In this document: positions 54,000-61,487 of the stretch, piece after piece
How positions within the stretch are numbered: position 1 is the stretch's first letter
How the letters are laid out: the number at the start of each line of letters is the position of its first letter
Source of the DNA: Flavobacterium sp. DG2-3
GTDB taxonomy: Bacteria > Bacteroidota > Bacteroidia > Flavobacteriales > Flavobacteriaceae
Assembly (NCBI RefSeq): GCF_030730925.1
Contig: NZ_JAVAMB010000020.1
Location: 30,528 to 94,527, forward strand
Reading direction: 5' to 3'
DNA: 64,000 nucleotides
Made by a program: the position numbers and the translations under genes
The notes under the pieces: model-generated
Databases searched by the model: none
What the model was told of the DNA's origin: nothing
What the model saw: only the letters and a program-made list of their open reading frames with translations

Positions 54000-56831
54000 A
54001 TGCTAGATAAAGACAATACTATTGAAGTTCTTGGTGCAAGAGTTCATAATCTAAAAAATATCGATATATCTATTCCGCGTGAAAAACTGGTTGTTATTAC
54101 CGGTTTATCAGGTTCTGGAAAATCATCTTTGGCATTTGATACTATTTATGCTGAAGGACAGCGCCGTTACGTAGAAACTTTCTCGGCTTATGCCAGACAA
54201 TTCCTTGGCGGTTTAGAACGTCCTGATGTTGATAAAATCGACGGACTTTCTCCCGTAATTGCGATTGAACAAAAAACGACGAGTAAGAGTCCGCGTTCTA
54301 CAGTTGGAACCATTACCGAAATTTACGATTTCTTAAGGCTTTTGTACGCTCGTGGTGCAGATGCCTACAGTTATAATACAGGCGAAAAAATGGTTTCGTA
54401 TTCTGATGAGCAAATTAAAGATTTGATTATTCAGGATTACAACGGAAAACGCATTAATATTCTGGCGCCTGTTATTAAAGCCAGAAAAGGGCATTACGCC
54501 GAATTGTTCCAACAGATTACCAAACAAGGTTTCTTAAAAGTTCGCGTAAACGGAGAAGTTCAGGATTTGGTTGCAGGAATGAAATTGGACCGTTACAAAA
54601 CGCACGATATCGAGATTGTAGTCGACAGAATGGTAATCGAAGATAATCCTGATACTCAAAAAAGATTGGCAGAAAGCATTAATACAGCGATGCATCATGG
54701 TGAAGATGTATTAATGATTTTGGATCAAGATTCTAATGAAGTGCGTTATTTCAGTAGAAATTTAATGTGCCCATCGACAGGAATATCGTATCAGAATCCA
54801 GAACCGAATTTGTTTTCGTTTAACTCTCCAAAAGGAGCCTGCCCGCATTGCAACGGATTAGGAACGGTACATGAAATCAACGTTAAAAAGATTATTCCGA
54901 ATCCAAAATTATCTATTAAAGCTGGAGGTTTTGCGCCTCTTGGCGAATATAAATCTTCATGGATTTTCAAACAATTGGAAACGATTGGAGAAAAATTCGG
55001 ATTTAAAATAACCGATGCAATCGAGAAAATTCCTGAAGAAGCTTTGACCATGATTTTATATGGCGGAAAAGACAAGTTTTCTATCAATTCTAAAGATCTT
55101 GGTGTTACAAGAGAATATAAAATTGACTTTGAAGGAATTTCAAATTTCATCAAAAATCAATACGACGAAAGTGCTACAACCTCTATAAAACGCTGGGCAA
55201 AAGACTTTATGGACGAAATTCCATGTCCAGTTTGCGAAGGTTCTCGTCTTAAAAAAGAAGCCTTATTTTTTAGGGTGAATGGAAAAAATATCACCGAATT
55301 GTGTGATATGGATATTTCAGATTTGACAGCGTGGTTTCTAGATTTAGAAAATCATTTGACTGACAAACAGCTTTTAATTGCATCTGAAGTTGTAAAGGAA
55401 ATCAAAGACCGTTTGAACTTCTTGATGAATGTTGGTTTGAATTATTTGGCTTTAAGCCGAAGTTCAAAATCGCTTTCTGGCGGTGAGGCACAGCGTATTC
55501 GTTTGGCAACACAAATTGGTTCACAACTGGTTGGAGTTTTGTATATTCTAGATGAACCGAGCATTGGTTTGCACCAAAGAGATAACGAAAAACTGATTCA
55601 GTCACTAGAGCAATTGCGCGATATCGGAAATTCTGTAATTGTTGTAGAACACGATAAAGACATGATCGAAACGGCAGATTATGTAATTGATATTGGTCCA
55701 AAGGCTGGAAAATATGGAGGTGAAATCATCAGCATTGGAACTCCAAAAGAAACTTTAGCCTCAGATACCATTACTGCTCAATATTTGAATGGTAAAATGA
55801 AATTTGACATTCCGAAAGAAAGAAGAAAAGGAAACGGTAAATTCTTGAAACTAACTGGAGCCACGGGAAACAACTTAAAAAATGTTTCAATTGAGATTCC
55901 GCTTGGACAAATGACATGCGTTACAGGAGTTTCTGGAAGCGGGAAATCGACTTTGATTAATGAAACTCTTTACCCTATTTTAAATGCTTATTATTTTAAT
56001 GGGGTTAAAAAACCGCAACCTTATAAAAAGATTGAAGGTTTAGAACATATAGACAAAGTAATCGATATTGACCAAAGTCCGATTGGAAGAACGCCGCGTT
56101 CGAATCCAGCGACTTATACAGAGGTTTTTACTGAAATTAGAAACCTGTTTACAATGACTTCTGAAAGTATGATTCGTGGTTATAAAGCGGGACGTTTTAG
56201 CTTCAACGTAAAAGGCGGACGTTGCGAAACCTGTGAAGGTTCGGGTGTAAGAACAATTGAAATGAACTTTCTTCCAGACGTTTATGTAGAATGTGAAACT
56301 TGTCAAGGAAAACGTTTCAATAGAGAAACTTTAGAAATCAGATATAAAGGAAAATCTATTTCAGATGTTTTGGATATGACGGTTGATGAAGCTGTTCCGT
56401 TCTTCGAAAATATTCCGAAAATCTACAGAAAAATCAAAACGATTCAGGATGTTGGTTTAGGTTATATCACACTTGGTCAGCAGAGTACAACATTATCTGG
56501 CGGTGAAGCACAGCGTATTAAACTGGCAGGAGAATTATCTAAAAAAGATACTGGAAATACATTTTATATTCTAGACGAACCAACTACAGGATTACACTTT
56601 GAAGACATTCGTGTTTTAATGGAAGTAATTAATAAATTGGTTGACAAAGGAAATACGATCTTAGTGATCGAGCATAATATGGATGTAATTAAACTTGCGG
56701 ATTACATTATCGATATTGGTCCTGAAGGTGGAAAAGGCGGAGGACAGCTTGTTGCTAAAGGAACTCCTGAGGAAGTTGCGAAGAATAAAAAGAGTTATAC
56801 GGCTAAGTTTTTGAAAAAAGAGTTGGAGTAA
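54000..56831 (+). CDS. uvrA: UvrA, excinuclease ABC subunit A
   Basis: 943 residues, typical of UvrA. It has two ABC cassettes (Walker A GLSGSGKSS and GVSGSGKST; signature LSGGEAQRI in both). Zinc-binding CxxC clusters are visible (CPHCNGLG, CPVCEGS, CETCEGSG, CETCQGKR). It recognises DNA damage with UvrB in nucleotide excision repair. A TTG at 53988 was rejected as start because it precedes the predicted transcript start. Confidence 0.97.
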   Translation: MLDKDNTIEVLGARVHNLKNIDISIPREKLVVITGLSGSGKSSLAFDTIYAEGQRRYVETFSAYARQFLGGLERPDVDKIDGLSPVIAIEQKTTSKSPRSTVGTITEIYDFLRLLYARGADAYSYNTGEKMVSYSDEQIKDLIIQDYNGKRINILAPVIKARKGHYAELFQQITKQGFLKVRVNGEVQDLVAGMKLDRYKTHDIEIVVDRMVIEDNPDTQKRLAESINTAMHHGEDVLMILDQDSNEVRYFSRNLMCPSTGISYQNPEPNLFSFNSPKGACPHCNGLGTVHEINVKKIIPNPKLSIKAGGFAPLGEYKSSWIFKQLETIGEKFGFKITDAIEKIPEEALTMILYGGKDKFSINSKDLGVTREYKIDFEGISNFIKNQYDESATTSIKRWAKDFMDEIPCPVCEGSRLKKEALFFRVNGKNITELCDMDISDLTAWFLDLENHLTDKQLLIASEVVKEIKDRLNFLMNVGLNYLALSRSSKSLSGGEAQRIRLATQIGSQLVGVLYILDEPSIGLHQRDNEKLIQSLEQLRDIGNSVIVVEHDKDMIETADYVIDIGPKAGKYGGEIISIGTPKETLASDTITAQYLNGKMKFDIPKERRKGNGKFLKLTGATGNNLKNVSIEIPLGQMTCVTGVSGSGKSTLINETLYPILNAYYFNGVKKPQPYKKIEGLEHIDKVIDIDQSPIGRTPRSNPATYTEVFTEIRNLFTMTSESMIRGYKAGRFSFNVKGGRCETCEGSGVRTIEMNFLPDVYVECETCQGKRFNRETLEIRYKGKSISDVLDMTVDEAVPFFENIPKIYRKIKTIQDVGLGYITLGQQSTTLSGGEAQRIKLAGELSKKDTGNTFYILDEPTTGLHFEDIRVLMEVINKLVDKGNTILVIEHNMDVIKLADYIIDIGPEGGKGGGQLVAKGTPEEVAKNKKSYTAKFLKKELE

Positions 56832-56837
56832 TAAAAG

Positions 56838-56870
56838 ATCTTTGGCAAAGTTTAAAACTTTGACAAAGAT
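56838..56870. repeat. Near-perfect 16-bp inverted repeat after uvrA
   Basis: ATCTTTGGCAAAGTTT and AAACTTTGACAAAGAT are complementary except one base, with a 1-nt loop. No T-run follows. It may serve as an uvrA 3' hairpin or be a dispersed repeat. Confidence 0.65.
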
Positions 56871-56935
56871 TATATAAACTGCGTTCCTATATTTAGTCGA
56901 ACCTACGATTACTTTGATCATGTGCTATTCCGTTT

Positions 56936-56955
56936 CGACGGATTAAAATCCGTCG
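56936..56955. repeat. Inverted repeat CGACGGATT-AA-AATCCGTCG
   Basis: A perfect 9-bp arm palindrome inside the uvrA-LOG spacer. Confidence 0.6.
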
Positions 56956-56994
56956 CTACAAAATTAAGATATAACTACAGTTCTTTTCCGCATT

Positions 56995-57127
56995 TTTGTC
57001 ATTTCGACGAAGGAAACCCGAGCGATAGCGAATAGGCGAAGCAAATCTCCGTTAGAAACTCTACAAAGATTGGCGAATTTCTACATGGAGCTACTTGCTA
57101 AGATTTCTCCTTCGTCGAAATGACAAA
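56995..57127. repeat. Intergenic inverted repeat with 20-bp perfect arms
   Basis: The arms run 56995-57014 (TTTGTCATTTCGACGAAGGA) and 57108-57127 (its exact complement), enclosing 93 nt with a further complementary segment around 57041-57049 and 57102-57109 (AATCTCC / GGAGAAATC). I recall CATTTCGACGAAGGAG-type units in Flavobacterium genomes. Confidence 0.75.
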
Positions 57128-57129
57128 CT

Positions 57130-57288
57130 CTACGGTTACTGTGTGTTTTACATGATGCTTGTCATTTCTACAAAAAGCAAAGAAATCACTGAATTATTAA
57201 CCTATTGGTAATGAAATACAAGCAGAATTATTTCACGAACAAATGTTACATTTAAATTAATAAATATACATTTCTATAACAATTCTAG
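57130..57288. other. Intergenic stretch with no recognisable gene
   Basis: AT-rich sequence between the inverted repeat and an orphan terminator. I find no ORF. A small RNA ending at 57289-57320 is possible but has no other support. Confidence 0.4.
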
Positions 57289-57320
57289 AAAAAAGCGTTA
57301 ATTTAGTATCCGCTTTTTTT
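57289..57320. terminator. Orphan terminator-like hairpin
   Basis: AAAAAAGCG and CGCTTTTTT form a 9-bp stem with a 13-nt loop and T-rich tails on both strands. No gene ends near it: uvrA stopped 450 bp earlier. Confidence 0.6.
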
Positions 57321-57385
57321 GAAAAATTCAAAGCTTTAAAATAATGACCTTTCGATTGAACCAAAAGTTCGATTGAAGTCGAATG

Positions 57386-57490
57386 CCCTAGCCCTGATGG
57401 GAGCGGGATTTCCCGATTAACAAAAACTACGGCTAAAAAGCCTGGTTTTTCTAAATCGGGACTATAGCGGACAGTAGGAACAGCTCCTTC
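57386..57490 (+). ncRNA. Foldable conserved-type element before the LOG gene (possible RNA or repeat)
   Basis: Nested complementary segments: GGAGC (57400-57404) with GCTCC (57483-57487), TCCCGATT (57411-57418) with AATCGGGA (57454-57461), AAAAAC/GGTTTTT around 57422-57450, and GGCT-AAAA-AGCC at the tip. The motifs CCCTAGCCCTGATGGGAGCGG and TATAGCGGACAG recur in Flavobacterium intergenic regions as far as I recall. It may be a structured RNA leader or a dispersed repeat. Confidence 0.45.
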
Positions 57491-57538
57491 ATAAAATCCG
57501 CCAAAAACATAAATGAATAATAAATTAAAATACCTAAA

Positions 57539-58267
57539 ATGAGATTAGAAGATTTTGATAATGATGAAGATAAAGTAATTCAGGACCGTTTAAAACAAAG
57601 AACGTGGAATGAAATTAAAACCAATGACAGCTGGGCAATTTTTAAAATTATGTCTGAGTTTGTGAATGGTTACGAAGCAATGGGACGTATTGGTCCGTGT
57701 GTTTCGATTTTTGGATCTGCAAGAACAAAACCAGATGATAAGTACTATTTATTGGCTGAAAAAATCGCTTACAAAATCAGTAAAGCGGGTTACGGTGTGA
57801 TTACAGGAGGTGGTCCCGGAATTATGGAAGCTGGAAATAAAGGTGCGCATTTGGGAGGTGGAACTTCAGTTGGTTTGAATATCGAGCTTCCGTTTGAGCA
57901 GCATTTTAATCCGTATATTGATCACGATAAAAACTTGAATTTTGACTATTTCTTTGTTAGAAAAGTAATGTTCGTTAAATATTCGCAAGGATTTGTGGTG
58001 ATGCCTGGAGGATTTGGAACTCTAGACGAAATGTTTGAAGCGATCACTTTGATTCAGACTAAGAAAATTGGAAAATTCCCAATTATTTTAGTTGGAGTTG
58101 AATTCTGGTCTGGATTGATTGAATGGGTTAAAACGGTTTTGGTAGAAAAAATGCAAACGGTAAGTCCAGGCGATTTAGATCTGTTTAAAATTGTTGACAC
58201 GGAAGATGAAGTTGTTGACGTTTTGGATAAATTCTATAAAAAATACGATTTAAGTCCGAATTTCTAA
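57539..58267 (+). CDS. LOG-family (TIGR00730) Rossmann-fold nucleotide phosphoribohydrolase
   Basis: 242 residues. Family motifs: SIFGSARTKPDDKYY, TGGGPGIMEAGNKGAHLGGGTSVG and PGGFGTLDEMFEAITLIQ. LOG proteins cleave nucleoside 5'-monophosphates, including cytokinin precursors. The N-terminal acidic helix is extra to the core. It ends before a repeat and a terminator at 58383. Confidence 0.9.
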   Translation: MRLEDFDNDEDKVIQDRLKQRTWNEIKTNDSWAIFKIMSEFVNGYEAMGRIGPCVSIFGSARTKPDDKYYLLAEKIAYKISKAGYGVITGGGPGIMEAGNKGAHLGGGTSVGLNIELPFEQHFNPYIDHDKNLNFDYFFVRKVMFVKYSQGFVVMPGGFGTLDEMFEAITLIQTKKIGKFPIILVGVEFWSGLIEWVKTVLVEKMQTVSPGDLDLFKIVDTEDEVVDVLDKFYKKYDLSPNF

Positions 58268-58274
58268 ATTTTTA

Positions 58275-58354
58275 AACCATATAAGCAATATAAGTATAAT
58301 TAAGATTTAACTCAGAAATGAGGAGTTTAATGAACTTATATTACTTATATGGTT
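58275..58354. repeat. Inverted repeat with 21-bp arms after the LOG gene
   Basis: The arms are 58275-58295 and 58334-58354, complementary in 20 of 21 positions. They read AACCATATAAG... inward and enclose 38 nt. Confidence 0.75.
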
Positions 58355-58382
58355 AAATTTTACTGTAAGTATATAAAAATTG

Positions 58383-58410
58383 AAAGCTGTTTTTTTAAAC
58401 AGCTTTTTTT
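58383..58410 (+). terminator. Intrinsic terminator after the LOG gene
   Basis: AAAGCTGTTT / AAACAGCTTT with a T-run at the end. It lies beyond the inverted repeat at 58275-58354. Confidence 0.9.
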
Positions 58411-58485
58411 ATACTATTTTTACAAAAATCCGAAATCGTAATATGTCCGCAACATAATATATCTGATAATTTTTTAAGCCATTAT

Positions 58486-61314
58486 TTGAAAGCACTTTAT
58501 AAAATTATTTGTCTCTTTTTAGCTTTATCCTTTTCGATAAAACTAACCGCACAACATCAGTCTAAGATGGAAGTGGCGGTAAATCTTGAGCTAAAAACAC
58601 TAAATATTAAACAAGATATTACGTATCATAATACTACGAATGATACTTTGCTTTCGATTGTTTTAAACGATTGGAATAATGCTTTTGCTGACAAAAACAC
58701 GCCACTTGCTAAACGTTTTTCTGATGAATTTTACAGAGGTTTTCATTTGGCAAAAGCCGCAGACAGAGGAAAAACAACCATTATTGGTTTAACCGAAACT
58801 AATTTTTCGGCTCTGGAATGGGAAAGAAGCGCTCAGGATCCTGATTATATTATTGTCAAACTAAACCGCAAATTGCTTCCGAACGAAAAAATCGATTTGC
58901 ATCTTAATTATATTGCCAAAATACCAAACGACAAATTCACTCATTTTGGTTTTGATCAAAACGGCGGTATGGCTTTAAAAAATTGGTTTATAAGTCCTGC
59001 CCGTTTTGAAAATGGGCTTTTTGTAAAATACAACAACTACAATCTGGATGATATTGCAAATGCCGTAAGCGATTACGAAGTTGAAATTAAAATTCCGAAC
59101 GAATATTCTATTACGACCGATTTAAATTCGGTTTCCAAAGATATCACCAATCAAAATTATAGCGTTTACTCTTTTTCTGGAAAAAACAGAACCGATTTTA
59201 GTCTTTATATCGAAAAGCAAAACGGTTTTAGAACCTATGATAATGGCTCTTTACAGGTTGAGACGAATTTAAAAAACAAAAAAATAGACGAAATTCAGAA
59301 AGCGATTATCATCAATCGTGTGGTTTCTTATGCGGAGAAATTTATTGGCAAATATCCGCACGAAAAAATAACGGTTTCTCAAGCCGATTATGACCGAAAT
59401 CCGTTTTATGGCTTAAATCAGTTGCCTTCATTTATTAGTCCGTTTGAGGATGACTTTATGTTTGAGATTCAATTTTTAAAAACTTTTTTAAATAATTACC
59501 TCAAAAACAGTCTTCGTTTAGATCCAAGAAAAGACAATTGGGTTTATGATGCCATTCAGATTTATTCGATGATGAAGTACATGGAAGAACATCATCAGGA
59601 TGAAAAAATGCTTGGCAAGCTTTCAGACATGAAGCTTTTTAAAATTTACAATATCACTAATCTGACTTTTAACGAGCAATACAGCTATTATTATATGCTG
59701 ATGGCGCGTAAAAATCTAGATCAGCCACTTGGAGATCCGAAAAATACGCTAATAAAGTTTAACGAACAGATTGCGAGTAAATACCGCGCAGGGTTAAGTT
59801 TGAGCTATTTAGACGATTATCTTAATCATGATATTGTCCCGAATAGCGTAAAAGAATTTTATAACCTGAACCAAATTGGACAATCGAATCGTTATGATTT
59901 TGAAAAAATCTTAATTCAAAAAAGTCCAAAAGATATTGATTGGTTCTTTAAAACCATTATTGATTCGAGAGATATTATCGACTATAAATTTTCTGATGTT
60001 TCTAGAACTCCAGACAGCATAACCTTCTCTGTTAAAAATAAAACTGGGATCTACGCTCCTATTCCGATTTACGGAATCAAAAAGAAAGAAGTTGTTTTTA
60101 AAGAATGGATTGAACCAAAAACAAAAGATTCTGTTTATACTTTCAGCCGAAAAAACGCAGACAAAATTGTAATCAATTATGATAATGAAGTTCCAGAATA
60201 CAACCAGAGAAATAACTGGAGATCGCTAAAACATGTTGCACTGAATCGTCCTTTAAAGTTTAATTTTGCTAAAGATTTAGAAGATCCAGACTATAATCAA
60301 ATACTGTATCTTCCGACGCTTAATTACAATTACTATGACGGTATCACGCCAGGAATCCGTTTTAGCAATAAGACCATTTTAGACAAACCCTTTAATTTTG
60401 ACATTAATCCAGCCTATTCTATAAAAGCAGGAACGCTTTCCGGTTCATCTGCCTTTTCATGGAATCAGTATTATAGAAATAGCACTTTATATAATGTTCG
60501 TTATTCTATTAGCCAGAATTATTTTCATTATGCTCCAGACGCGACTTATTTGAGATTAAATCCGATGGTGCAATTTCGCATTCGCGAAAAAGATTTCAGA
60601 GACAACAGAAAGCAGATGTTTTTATTCCGTCAGGTTATCGTAAACCGTGAAGCGAGCGAATATATAACAGATAATTCAACACCTAATTACTCTGTTTTCA
60701 ATGCCCGTTATTCGAATACAAGAACAGAATTAATAGATCATTTTAACTTTATGACCGATTTGCAGTTTTCTAGCGGATTCGGGAAAGTTTCTGGAGAAAT
60801 CGAATACAGAAGGTTATTTGAAAACAACAAAAAGTTAAATTTAAGATTATACGTTGGAAGTTTCTTGTACAACACAACAAACTCAGATTATTTTAGTTTT
60901 AATTTAGACCGTCCGACAGATTATTTATTTGATTATAATTTATTTGGAAGATCGGAAAGCACTGGCTTTTTTAGCCAACAGTATGTTATTGCAGAAGGAG
61001 GATTCAAATCACAACTTGAACCATCGTACGCCAATCAATGGATGACAACTTTGAATGCGAGTTACGCGGTTTGGAATTGGGTAGAGCTTTATGGAGACAT
61101 TGGTTTCTTAAAAAACAAACATCAAAGCGAGTTCTTTGCTTATGACACTGGAGTGCGTTTAAACTTGGTTCCTGACTATTTCGAACTTTATTTTCCTGTT
61201 TATTCTAATAATGGATGGGAAATATCACAACCTAGATACAATGAAAAAATACGATTTATAATCACTTTCTCCCCAAGAACATTAGTTACTCTTTTTACTC
61301 GAAAATGGTTTTAA
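58486..61314 (+). CDS. Outer-membrane-barrel protein with an inactive M1-peptidase-like domain
   Basis: 942 residues from a TTG start (58486), the only in-frame start that keeps the signal peptide (KALYKIICLFLALSFSIKLTAQ). The N-terminal half has an M1-aminopeptidase-like layout, with PFYGLNQLPS in place of GAMEN, but the zinc motif HExxH is absent: the corresponding helix is FLKTFLNNYLKNSL. The C-terminal half (about 590-942) consists of alternating aromatic strands ending FTRKWF, as in outer-membrane barrels. It is probably a surface or membrane protein with no peptidase activity. I do not know its role. Confidence 0.7.
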   Translation: MKALYKIICLFLALSFSIKLTAQHQSKMEVAVNLELKTLNIKQDITYHNTTNDTLLSIVLNDWNNAFADKNTPLAKRFSDEFYRGFHLAKAADRGKTTIIGLTETNFSALEWERSAQDPDYIIVKLNRKLLPNEKIDLHLNYIAKIPNDKFTHFGFDQNGGMALKNWFISPARFENGLFVKYNNYNLDDIANAVSDYEVEIKIPNEYSITTDLNSVSKDITNQNYSVYSFSGKNRTDFSLYIEKQNGFRTYDNGSLQVETNLKNKKIDEIQKAIIINRVVSYAEKFIGKYPHEKITVSQADYDRNPFYGLNQLPSFISPFEDDFMFEIQFLKTFLNNYLKNSLRLDPRKDNWVYDAIQIYSMMKYMEEHHQDEKMLGKLSDMKLFKIYNITNLTFNEQYSYYYMLMARKNLDQPLGDPKNTLIKFNEQIASKYRAGLSLSYLDDYLNHDIVPNSVKEFYNLNQIGQSNRYDFEKILIQKSPKDIDWFFKTIIDSRDIIDYKFSDVSRTPDSITFSVKNKTGIYAPIPIYGIKKKEVVFKEWIEPKTKDSVYTFSRKNADKIVINYDNEVPEYNQRNNWRSLKHVALNRPLKFNFAKDLEDPDYNQILYLPTLNYNYYDGITPGIRFSNKTILDKPFNFDINPAYSIKAGTLSGSSAFSWNQYYRNSTLYNVRYSISQNYFHYAPDATYLRLNPMVQFRIREKDFRDNRKQMFLFRQVIVNREASEYITDNSTPNYSVFNARYSNTRTELIDHFNFMTDLQFSSGFGKVSGEIEYRRLFENNKKLNLRLYVGSFLYNTTNSDYFSFNLDRPTDYLFDYNLFGRSESTGFFSQQYVIAEGGFKSQLEPSYANQWMTTLNASYAVWNWVELYGDIGFLKNKHQSEFFAYDTGVRLNLVPDYFELYFPVYSNNGWEISQPRYNEKIRFIITFSPRTLVTLFTRKWF

Positions 61315-61487
61315 TCAAATAAAAATTAAACAAAAACTTGCGAAATTATCAACAATATAAAAATTTAAGTAAAAATAACATAAATAAAATACGTAGTTTT
61401 TTGGTTTTGAATAGAAATAATTAAATTATATTTATTTCAAAGAATTATGATTATTGATTGTTTTTAAGTAATTTCGCGTCATAAACA

